Below, one piece after another: positions 54,246-64,000 of a stretch of DNA of 64,000 nucleotides; positions within the stretch are counted from its first letter, which is position 1; every line of letters starts with the position of its first letter. The translations under genes were made by a program, and so were the position numbers. Source of the stretch: Euphorbia lathyris (lineage: Eukaryota > Streptophyta > Magnoliopsida > Malpighiales > Euphorbiaceae); the NCBI RefSeq assembly GCF_963576675.1, contig NC_088910.1, forward strand, positions 102,204,807 through 102,268,806, in the 5' to 3' direction. The notes under the pieces are model-generated. The model was not told where the DNA came from. It saw only the letters and a list, made by a program, of their open reading frames with translations, and searched no databases.

Positions 54246-55614
54246 TAATGATGGGATTGACAATGTCAGACACCACACCTAGTTCTGTAATGAACTTTCT
54301 AATCCAAACCGCTTCCTTTGCTGCTTCTGCAGCTGCGATATACTCTGACTCGGTCGTAGAGAAAGCTACGCTTCCCTGCTTGGAACTCTTCCAACTGACC
54401 GCGCCCCCATTCAAGATAAACAGGTATCCTGATTGGGATTTATAATCATTCTCATCTGTGAGATGACTTGCGTCTGAAAATCCTTCTATTTTCAGATCAC
54501 CTTCTCCGTACACTAGGAACATATCTTTAGTTCTTCTCAAGTACTTAAGAATGTTCTTGACGGCAATCCAATGCTTGTCTCCCGGATTCCATTGGTAACG
54601 ACTCGTTACAGATAACGCGAACGCTACGTCAGGTTTAGTGCATAGCATAGCATACATAATCGAACCGATTGCGCTGGCGTACGGGACTACAGCCATGCGT
54701 CGTTTATCATCATCGGTTTTAGGACATTGATGATTGTTTAACTTTACTCCATGTAACATGGGTAAGTTACCTCGTTTCGATTCAAGCATGCTAAACCGAT
54801 TTAGCACCTTTTCAATGTATGTAGCCTGTGAAAGACCAAGCAGTCTTCTCGATCTATCTCTATAGATCTTTATACCAAGTATATAAGCTGCTTCACCAAG
54901 GTCTTTCATTGAGAAGTTACCAGATAACCATACTTTCACTGACTGTAAGAGAGCAACGTCATTTCCCATTAATAATATATCGTCCACATATAGTATGAGA
55001 AATGCTATAGAGCTCCCACTTGCTTTCTTGTAAATGCAAGCTTCTTTGCAATTTTGTTCAAAACCAAATTGTTTTATGGTTTCGTCAAAACGCTTATTCC
55101 AGCTTCTAGATGCTTGCTTGAGTCCATAAATGGATCTCTGAAGTTTGCAAACTTTATTTGCATCCTTCGATATGAAACCTTCAGGCTGCATCATATATAC
55201 ATCCTCAAGCAGGTTTCCGTTTAGGAAAGCTGTTTTCACATCCATTTGCCAAATCTCATAATCGTAGTGAGCGGCAATTGCAGGCATGATTCTGATTGAT
55301 TTGGACATAGCCACAGGAGAGAAAGTTTCGTCATAATCAATTCCTTGCTTCTGACGATATCCTTTCGCTACTAACCTAGCTTTGTAGGTGCTAACCTTTC
55401 CATCCATGTCTGTCTTCCTTTTGAAGATCCACCTGCACCCAATGGGTATTATCCCTTCGGGTGGATCAACCAAAGTCCACACTTGGTTAGTATACATGGA
55501 ATCCATTTCAGAATCCATGGCCTCAAGCCATGCTTTAGAATCTGGACTAGTAAGAGCCTCTTCGTAGTTTTCGGGCTCGTCGTCTAACACGGGAACCTCA
55601 TTATCATCTCCCAC
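54229..55614 (-). pseudogene. Copia reverse transcriptase and RNase H
   Basis: 461 codons. RT: WLEAMDSEMDSMYTNQVWTL, GCRWIFKRKTD, ARLVAKGYRQKQGIDYDETF, QMDVKTAFLNGNL, YGLKQASRSWN and catalytic YVDD (ILYVDDILLMGN). RNase H: GFSDASHLTDEND with catalytic Asp, and STTESEYIAAAEAAKE with Glu. It ends in the LTR-derived patch. Upstream, the frame is continuous with the IN ORF except for a stop at 55762-55764, so RT belonged to one polyprotein. Confidence 0.9.
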
Positions 55615-55761
55615 TAGAAAACCATATCTAACTAGGAGTTCACAAACTCTTTGTGATCTACGAATAGGTGGTACTAGAGTCTCATCTAATGGGACTCCTT
55701 CGGGTACCTCAATCGCCTCTGTTGTTTCAATCGGTGTTTCTTCTTCTTGAACTTCGTCAAG

Positions 55762-57612
55762 TTAAATCATGCTTCCCTTTTGTGTTTCTTCGAGAAACTC
55801 TTTCTCTAAGAAGGTTGCGTGCTTGGATACGATTACTTTCTGATCATCTGGATGATAGAAGTAATATCCCATAGTTTCCTTAGGGTATCCAATGAAGAAA
55901 CATTTATCAGATTTCGAATCTAGTTTGTCGGACGCAATGCGTTTGACAAAGGCTGAACAACCCCATACTCTCATAAATGAAAACACGGGTTTCCTACCAA
56001 CGAACAATTCATATCGTGTGGAACTAGCGGATTTAGTTGGTACTCGATTTAGGGTGAAGAGGGCAGTTTCTAAGGCATAGCCCCAGAACGTCTTTGGAAG
56101 TAAGGCCATGCTCATCATGGATTGTACCATATCTAATAGGGTACGGTTTCTCCTCTCGGACACACCATTGTGTTGTGGTGTATAGGGAGGTGTCCATTGT
56201 GAGCATATCCCACATTCAGTTAGATAATTCAGAAAATCATCTGAAAGATATTCGCCACCGCGATCAGATCGAAGCGTCTTTATTTTCTTTCCTAATTGAT
56301 TTTCTACTTCATTCTTGAAGCATTTGAATTTCTCAAAAGCTTCTGATTTGTGCTTCATCAAGTAGATGTAACCATATCGGGTATGGTCATCTATGAAGCT
56401 TATGAAGAATCTGAATCCTCCTCTTGCTTGGACAAACATAGGACCGCATACATCTGAATGAATGAGTCCTAGAGTGTCTGATACATGCTCACCTTTATTG
56501 CTAAAGGGTGTCTTTGTCATTTTACCTTTTAAACATGATTCGCATGTTTCCAACGATTCGGGATCGATTGGATCTATAAGCCCATCCGAATGTAGCTTTA
56601 GCATGCGTCTCTTGTTTATATGGCCTAAACGACAATGCCACAAGTAAGTTGAATTATCTAGCTTATGTCTTTTGGTATCAATTGCAAAAACAGGAATTTT
56701 GACATCTAACACATAAATCCCATTTTGTGATATTCCTGAAAAATAAAAGATTGAATCTTTATAAAAATTACAACTCTTGTCTTTTATTGAAATATGAAAA
56801 CCGTCGTCAACAAGACGGCTAATAGAAATAATGTTTCGAGACATTTGCGGAACGTACAAACAGTTCCTTAATTCTATTACAAGCCCAGAGGGCAAATTTA
56901 AAACATAATCTCCAATTGCGAGGGCGGCAACTCTTGCTCCATTTCCTACTCGCAAGTTTATGCTTTCTTTCTTTAGTTCCTTAGTCTGTTTTAGCTCTTG
57001 CATATTTGTACAAATATGAGATCCACATCCGGTATCAAGTACCCAAGATTCAGACTGTGAAATTGTATTTATTTCAATATAAAACATACCAGATGCTGAA
57101 GCACCGTTATTTTCCTTCTCGTGGAAGGTTAGGTACTCCATGCAGTTCCTCTTCCAATGCCCCAAGTCACCACAATAGTAGCACTTTTCTTTGGGCTTCT
57201 TTAATTCCTTTCCCTTCGTTTCGGTGAGCACAGCCCCCTTGCTTTTATCAAGATGGTTTGGATTGGGAGAGACCCCTTTCCTTTTTCTAGATCCTTCAAT
57301 AGCAAGGGCCAGTATCTCCTCGTTTTCTTTTATAATGGGCTCGACTGACTCGAGCATATGTGCAAGCTCTACAAGAGAGGTTTGCAAGCCACTCATTTGG
57401 TAGTTCATGATGAACTGTGAGTAACTCTCGGGGAGGGACTGAAGAAGTAAGTTTTCACTTAGTTCATGGTCCATCGTATCTCCAATACTAGAAAACTTGG
57501 TGATAAGACTGATCATCTTGGCACAGTGTGCCATTACAGATGTGCCCACCTGCATCTTGCTTTTATATAACTCCTTGGTTATTTCGAAGCGCTCGCACCG
57601 AGTTTCATTCAC
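55762..57612 (-). pseudogene. Copia gag C-terminus, protease and integrase
   Basis: 616 codons. Gag region (LLQSLPESYSQFIMNYQMSG) and zinc knuckle CYYCGDLGHWKRNC (CX2CX4HX4C). Protease: WVLDTGCGSHICTN. Integrase: zinc site HCRLGHINKRRM...CESCLKGKM, catalytic HSDVCGP, FIDDHTRYGYIY, and PQHNGVSERRNRT carrying the Glu. C-terminal region: VWGCSAFV and CFFIGYPKETMGYYFYHP. It ends at TAA (55762-55764) after GSMI; translation would otherwise run on into RT in the same frame. Confidence 0.9.
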
Positions 57613-57615
57613 AAA

Positions 57616-57920
57616 TTACTCTTTAAGGTGCTTGACCATAGAATAGGCATCCATATCTGAATGTAGTTGCCTTTTTAATTCCGGTGTCATCAATGCAAGT
57701 ATGATGCATCTAGCATGATCATCATCAGCCTTGTGCTTCTGGTAAGCATCAATTTCCTCAATGGGAGCATCATCAGTAGGGATAGGGGGTATCATTGTAT
57801 CAAGTACATACCCTATCTTATCGAACTTCAAAACAATTTGAGGTTACGAAACTAGTCGGTGAAGTTTGAACCATTCAATTTGTTATCGGTAAGAATGTTT
57901 TGCAGATTGGTTTTAGTCAT
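57616..57920 (-). pseudogene. Copia gag N-terminus, broken
   Basis: ATG at 57918-57920 begins MTKTNLQNILTDNKLNGSNF, a common copia gag start. A TAG follows where Trp is expected, then a one-base deletion near 57838. From 57831 the frame recovers (KFDKIGYVLDTMIPPIPTDD, DHARCIILALMTPEL) to a TAA at 57616-57618, in frame with the next ORF. Gag is therefore disabled three times. Confidence 0.8.
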
Positions 57921-59750
57921 GATTTTAAGAGTGTGTTTAATTAAACCTGAGAGTGAGAAAGAGTAAACGTATGTCATTAATTTGCTTAAAGTATATCAAT
58001 CTAAAATTATAGGCCTTTTAGTTTATTTTAGATTGCTCCCACTATTTTGCTAAATTAATAGCCCTCCATATTAATTCGAAGAATTTCACAAATCCTTTAG
58101 TGAGCTAGGATCCTAACTCCTGAGATTTCGCCTTGAGTTTACTCAACAAGCTAGTCTCATTCGTTAGGTAGATTCATGTAATCAATCACATCTTTAATGT
58201 GATTCCTAGGTTATTGGGTTACTAACCACATTAGTAACTAATATGCTATTCATATTAATCCCAACCATGTTGCCCATTAGTTTATGACAACATGAGTTTA
58301 CTCATCCAATTATCATAATCTAATTTAAGTATTACCCCATATTCATGAAAAATGCTTTTCGATAATTCAGGTGTTACCGAAAGGACCCCGAGCTTGAGTT
58401 TACTCAACAACCCAAAAGCCCTCAGCACTGCCGGCTGAATTATAATATTAGGGAGGGGCAACCGATTTTTATAACTTGTTTATTTACTTAACTTTTTAAT
58501 GAGGGATTTTATTTTAGGTCTCATAATCTAACTTAGTCTTGATTTGCTTTAGCATACATCAGACACATACATTCACATACATTGGCGTTATGGACATATC
58601 ATCTAAATTATTTCGTCGAGCCAGAGACGGAATAAAAAGGGCAAAACCTAAGGAAATACTAACTATTACATATTTCTCTTTAGGTCCTCCGTCTTCTCCA
58701 TGGCGCCTTGAAATTACATATTAATTTCTATACTACTAAAGAAAACTTCAATTGAATTGAAGGGAATCAGATGAAATGAGAAATTACAATAGATAGTAGA
58801 AAGGCAGGACTCGCAGGCCCTATTTCAAAAATACCAAAAGACTAAAAGAGGGTCCAAATATGTCCATAACTCCAAACATGCATAGACTCAATTAAATAAA
58901 TTTAATTGGTTGATTACATAACTATCTTATGTAATATTTATGTTAATCACATTAACTTATCAAATTAACTTTCATCCAATTTTACTTCTAATAGTTTCGT
59001 ATCTTTTATATTAATCTTTAGATTAATATAACTATACAAAACTTTAATTATGCACGTCCCAATTATTTTGATTTTAATTCATTTAACATTTTGATTTACA
59101 AATTGGTAAAACAAACTTTTAAACAAATTTTCATTCGATAATCAAAACAGAAAACTATCAATTTCTGAAACATATATATATTTATATATAAAAACGATTT
59201 TAAACAATTTAAAATCAAGTGGGTCTCGGGCCGGACCCGAGAATGGGATGCTGCCGATTGGCAGCAGCCCTAGGGCGGCTGGGGCGCCGCTGCCTTGCGG
59301 CAGCGGCGGTCAGGCGTCGCACGCAGCTGCTGCCGCGGGGCAGCAGCCGCGCGACAGCGGCCAGTCGTGCCGCGAGGCGCGACTCGGGCTGCTGTCGTAT
59401 TTTTTTTATATAAAACAATTTTAAATATATATATATCAGTTCTAAAACGGTTTTAAAACGATTTTCAGAAAATAGGAAAAACTACTATAGATTTCCGTTT
59501 TATCTTTAGAATTAATAAAACTGATTTTATCAATCTAACCATAAAACTAATAGATTTCGTTATAATGATTATCAACCAAAATAATTAGGAACATATGCAT
59601 AATCTATTTTAATTAACAATTAATTAAAACTTATTTATCTTTAGAATTAATTAATCAAACAATTTGTTAATTAATCCTAACTATAAATATTCATTCAATC
59701 CTATTGAAAACTTCTAAATTTTCATATATGAAATAACGGATTTAACGATG
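57921..59750 (-). other. Copia leader (5' untranslated region)
   Basis: 1.8 kb between the primer site and gag, without coding frames. It is AT-rich except for the GC-rich island at 59217-59398. Long leaders are usual in large copia groups. Confidence 0.6.
59217..59398. repeat. GC-rich island in copia leader
   Basis: About 180 bp of very GC-rich DNA in an AT-rich context, with repeated GCAGCAGCC, GCGGCAGCGGC and GCTGCTGCCG motifs in both orientations, so strong RNA hairpins are expected. Frames on both strands (64-67 codons) are by-products of composition. Confidence 0.8.
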
Positions 59751-59762
59751 TCTCTGATACCA
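59751..59762 (-). other. Primer binding site of copia element
   Basis: The minus strand reads TGGTATCAGAGA one base after the 5' LTR. Same initiator Met tRNA primer type as at 429-441. Confidence 0.85.
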
Positions 59763-59763
59763 C

Positions 59764-61846
59764 TGTTGGAAATTAGGCTAAGGTATAGCAGCGGAAATAT
59801 AAAATTTTAACCTATTTCCATTTAACCACAAGATACGTTAACCGTTATTTCATATAAAGAAGGATAAGAAGAAATACCTTTTAGAAGTTCTATCTACCGT
59901 TGCAAACGAAGTGCCCACAACTTCAAAAGAGATAGAAACTGTCTACCAATCTGCCCCTATCTGAAACAGACCTTCCAGACCTCCGAACGACAATCCCTTT
60001 GGTGGAAACGTGGAAGAATATGTCTAGAAGCTCCTGTCCAAATATCGCGATGATCCGACGGTTCAATCTCCAGGAATCCGCGAAATCGTGAACTGACCTG
60101 ATGTAGGAGTAGTAAAACGAATTTCTCCCTTTTGTTTGTTTTTCTTCTTCGAGTTCCCAAACACGAAATAAAACACGGGAAGATTAATTTAGTATCAACC
60201 GTTGAATAGCAACCAAAGTAGATTTCCTCTAATTAATCAACACAAGATCAAGGATAAAAGAAATAGATGAAATCAATTGATCGGAAGGAAGCCGTAGAGA
60301 AATCTCGTCCTCGAACTTGGGGTGTCGAATTTTCTCTCTCTCTCACTTATAGGGATTTCGAAAATCTCAGTAGGGTATTGACTTATTAGATTTCGAAAAT
60401 CTCAAGGGGGAGGGGTATTTATAATCTCTTGTATCTAATCCCTAGTTAGATAGAATTAGGTTACTGAATAGGAATTAAATTCGGAATAGAATTCCTAATT
60501 ATTATCTCACTATATATCTAATATATTAAGGATAATAATAATAACCTTATTGGATAATAATAGGAGTATTTTAATCGAATTAAAACTCCTAACTTATTTA
60601 TCTCTTAATTAATTTAATTCATAATCCTAATCTAATTAGGAATAACAAAATCAAATTAATTATTCATGTATTTAATTACATGAATTTCGACCCCCCCTTG
60701 GTCCATGGGCCTTATTGGGCTCAATTGGGCTTCCATCAATTAATTAACATCTATCTCTCTTTTAGGTTCCAAGTCTTATGTGTGACCCATTAGGTTCTTA
60801 TTGCTTCTAGCCGTATGCAACGTTATTAAATTAATTTTCAAAGAATTATATTTAATCTTTGCATAACGGAATGATGTACAGAGTATGTGATTAGCAAGTC
60901 CGTAATCATTCCCCCAGAGCTATAAGAAGACAAGTTGATTCTGTCGTTAACCTTTCCGTATTAGTTACAGTATAATTCGATCCTTTATCAACTACATCCT
61001 TGAACTGAATCTTATGACTATGGATGATGTCAAGTCACATATAGCGAGACGTTCGTTTTACTTGTACAGGCCGAGTGAACTCAAAAGATAGGTTAAGTGA
61101 AATCTGTATTTCTTACTCTTAAGCTATCACCTTGCAAGGATTTAGAGTCGAGTCTTCCACAAGCGATCCATGGATGTATCTCCCATTTATCGGGAGTGAT
61201 AAATGCTCAATCCAATATATAACGACTCCGCAATTAATTCCTGTGATACCCAACGTCTACTGTTCACACCCCAGAGTCATCTCTGTTAAGGATCGTGTTA
61301 CACCAGGTCAAAGCATCACATTCCGTAATCCAGAATACCAATTAATATTCCTTTGAGTCTGAGGATTAGTTATACATATTAATACCAATGAGATGAACAG
61401 GTGACAAGGATGAATCTACCCATCCTGTTATATCAAATCGGATCCCCAATCCTAATGAACAACGTTTCATCGGATCTATGTAACTGTCCAGATATCTGTA
61501 TATATGAAGCTTGTGAGATCAGCTTTCTGTCGGACAGAAGACATTGTTACATACAAGTCTCAACAGTGATATGTCAATCCCAAACATATCACTTGACTTG
61601 GGGTGGTTTTATGTTTATCAGTTTACTATAAAGTTTTGTCTCACTTCATGCTTGTATGAACACTTTATAATCACTTTAAATAAACTTACGGATTTCCTTT
61701 TATTAGATTTTATTTAGTGCTTAAAAGGGATTGCCTTTATATAGTTATAAAACATATATCTCATTAAACAAATGATATAAAGAACAATTCATTTACATTA
61801 AGTTTGTATCCTAGAACAATTGTCTATAGGACACTAAACCCCAACA
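59764..61846 (-). repeat. 5' LTR of copia element
   Basis: 2,083-bp partner of 51879-53964, one 'ataat' triplet shorter in the (AAT)n region near 60535 and with further one- and two-base differences. Flanked by AGTCT on the right. Confidence 0.92.
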
Positions 61847-62030
61847 AGTCTGTGGTCCTAATCATTTCCATGATATAATAGACTTGGGATATGGTTTTAT
61901 GATTGTCAATCAATGGATTATATATTCATATTATAGCACAAGATATAAATGACCTAGATTAATGCATTTATTAATGTGACACAAATACATTTTATAAGAA
62001 CCAATGCTTATGAACTAGGGCACACCAACA
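61847..62030 (-). repeat. Copia-type LTR, part 3 of 3
   Basis: It continues from 51878 after the copia element and ends GGGCACACCAACA, a good LTR end for the TGTTAGG start at 40286. The whole LTR would be ~1.55 kb. Confidence 0.5.
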
Positions 62031-62149
62031 ACTATAACCTCGTAAATTATTATCTATATATATATTGAAAAGTTATAAATATTTAACCAGTGTCTTGCAT
62101 TCAACTTAAGTCCTTCGTGGACTCTCTCTCTCTCTCCCGTCTGTATTAG

Positions 62150-64000
62150 GGGTTGTAACCTTCATGGATTAGCATGGCCTTGTGGTGATGCAGACTACTC
62201 AAATGGTGGTTCCAATGACTGAAAAACTTATTGAGCAGTAGAAACATCACTCCTTTCATATCGTGAAAGAGACATTGTAGACTCTCGTGAAGCATGTGAC
62301 TTTCACTAGGCAACCAATCCGAACAAAATTTCAATCTTATGACATATCTTAATAAGGAAACCCTTGAATTTAAGGGATGTGTATGGAGCCCTAACATGTA
62401 TATGTCCCCTTATGCATAGTGAAACTAGTTTTGATTATATCATTTAAGTTCATTAGATTTTGGTGGTATTTGATTGGTGCATCAAGGAAAGAGTAGATGA
62501 CATATTCGGTAATGGAGTCAATGAGCATGTCAATGCATGAGAGGAGGTACGAGTCCTCCTTTTGTCGTTGGCCTTCTGTACCAAAACTACATTGGCCATC
62601 CACTTGGGGTAGTAAACTTGCTCAATGAGACTGCATTCTTTTAGCCTCTTAACTTCTTTTTGAATTATCTTTTATCTCTCTGCCCCATGGTTCCACCTTT
62701 TTTTTCTTGATTGGAGTACCTTCGAGGTCGACATTTAAAGAGTGCATTATGACACTAGGAGAGAAATCTATAATGTCTGTTGGACTCTAGGAGAAAGTTG
62801 CGAGGTTTCCATTTAATGCACTTACTATTTCTTCTTTTGCTTCTTGCAGTATATATGTTGAGTTTTGAACATATTTGCCTTTGGCTACCATACTGTTATA
62901 AGAGCTCCTACTGGCTCGACCCTCTTTTTTTCTTCCTCTATTGGATATGTTGACATGGGTTTCATCTCAAGGAAGTCGTGTATGTTTCTTAGTCAATCAT
63001 TTGATTTCCTTGAGCGATAGCCATCTCCTCTTTCGTAGGGATTTTCTATGCCAAGTGGTGAATGGAAAAGGCTCTAGCAGATTCTGAAAGTAGTGGCATG
63101 CCTACTATAACATTATAAGAAAGAATAGTGTCAACCACCATGAATTCTTCTTTTGTTTTCCATTTTATGTTATTATATCCGATTGCGACCTTCATTCATA
63201 TGTTGCTGAGTTGAGGAATTATGTGTACATTGATGCCAACTAGTGCAGACAATGTTGGTACCAAATGTTCGATGTCGATGTGAAGGGCTTCGAAGGCTCT
63301 CATATTAATGATGTTCACTAAACTTCTTGTATCAACAAATACTCGATGGACTTTAAAGTCCTCGATTAGCACTTCAGTTACGAAATAATCATCATGCATT
63401 TGTTTATAAAGGTTTTTCAATGTCCCAAAGGTGAACTCTTACTTGAATACGAATAACCTCTCCTTATCTTTGTAAATCCTCTTTCACTTTATAGAAAGAT
63501 CAACTTGTTGTCCACCAGAAATGATATTAATGACCCCCATAGGCACACATTTGGTCGGGTGTCTGTCACATTGCTCTGGTGCTTTCTCGAGATTCTTTAG
63601 GAATTTGTCCGGTTTTCTTTGCTCCGCCATCTTATTAACCTCTATAGCTAGTTGTTTGTAATCATCTGTATCATGAAATTCGCCCTTGTGAAACTCATAA
63701 TATATTCCATTATGGTGACGTTCGAAATTTTTCAGCTCTGATGGTCACTAGGTGTGTTTTCTATTCTTCTCGACCCAATAGAGGATCTCTTTTTGGGGAG
63801 CGTTCAAAGGTGCAAAACTTCAGCTCGCTTGTTCTCACAACCTTTCATCTGTCTCTTCCTCTATCATTTCTAGATTATTTTGGAGCATTTATCGCCCCCA
63901 ATTTGTCCTTTAACAAGGGAATTAGGTGTTGTCCATCCTATTTGCCAAAATCTCTAACCTGTCGCATCAGATCTGGAAAGGTTTTGGGTCGTCTGGTAGT
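62150..64000 (-). pseudogene. Decayed Ty3/gypsy Tat-type gag-pol, runs off window
   Basis: Minus-strand remnants in order: a gag box near 63690 (YYEFHKGEFHDTDDYKQL, a decayed version of the YCRFH..GH.T..C motif), protease at 63196-63420 (VEVLIEDF-like, VFVDTRSLVNII where DTGSS is expected), and RT at 62391-62603 (IDMLIDSITEYVIYSFLDAP, then YHQNLMNLNDIIKTSF). Several stops and frame changes, so it is old. It is not close to the Tat element at 1967-11936. The element's LTRs are not in the window. Confidence 0.75.

Larger units (their letters stand above)
51879..61846 (-). mobile_element. Ty1/copia LTR retrotransposon with ~2.1-kb LTRs
   Basis: 9,968 bp between 5-bp duplications AGTCT (51874-51878 and 61847-61851). 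LTRs are 51879-53964 (2,086 bp) and 59764-61846 (2,083 bp), with about 35 differences seen by eye (~1.7%). The Met primer site is at 59751-59762 and the polypurine tract beside 53965. Coding order gag-protease-integrase-RT-RNase H marks it as copia. The long LTR and leader suggest the Angela/TAR group (inference). Stops in gag, at the IN/RT junction and in RNase H make it defective. Confidence 0.93.

Noticed and set aside
59215..59418. Ala/Arg-rich ORFs on both strands of the GC island
   Set aside because: Composition-driven frames without start context or homology.

Overview
The window looks like nuclear DNA of a flowering plant, most likely a eudicot. It is AT-rich and has spliced genes with GT..AG introns. 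It carries plant-type Ty1/copia, Ty3/gypsy (Tat) and L1 retroelements, many hAT- and Mutator-type MITEs, an 8-cysteine lipid-transfer protein gene and a GH28 polygalacturonase. No bacterial-style operons, rRNA, tRNA or CRISPR were seen. Everything here was read by eye; no database search was run.

Layout. 1-690: 5' end of a minus-strand retroelement (LTR 445-690, initiator-Met PBS) whose first internal ORF resembles a DEK C-terminal domain. 1789-13656: a polygalacturonase gene (+) cut immediately after its signal peptide by a 9,970-bp Tat-type Ty3/gypsy element (1967-11936, TSD ATAAT) and by an older ~512-bp insert; it also has a frameshift. The Tat element carries gag-pol on the minus strand and a four-exon gene on the plus strand in its 3' region. 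14055-17644: a 5'-truncated L1 with an intact 1,183-codon ORF. 17.9-20 kb: two hAT-type MITEs. 21.6-23.9 kb: a decayed L1. 24-31.5 kb: Mutator-type MITE, a 0.9-kb foldback, a 1.5-kb TIR element, a GAGCTCGAGCC-rich repeat and an L1 fossil. 32.5-33.6 kb: a hAT element with a Mutator-type MITE inside it. 33704-35921: the best candidate for a live host gene, a lipid-transfer protein whose last six codons are completed by a tiny second exon beyond a 1.9-kb, MITE-bearing intron. 36-40 kb: T-rich minisatellite, palindromes and MITEs.

40286-62030 is a nested stack. An apparent solo copia-type LTR was split by a full-length L1 (40667-50858, 13-bp TSD) and by a 9,968-bp copia element (51879-61846, TSD AGTCT). 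The L1 was itself broken by a hAT MITE and by a ~3.9-kb composite block. That block holds plastid-like DNA, a Mutator-type element that captured ribosomal protein L17 exons and introns (Pack-MULE), and a short young L1 copy. 62150-64000 is a decayed Tat-type gag-pol running off the window.

Only the lipid-transfer protein gene, the plus-strand gene inside the Tat element and the L1 ORF at 14-17.6 kb look structurally able to encode protein; the plus-strand gene needs one exon junction resolved. All other coding regions carry visible stops, frameshifts or truncations. Most insertions could be bounded by target-site duplications, so their order can be worked out.
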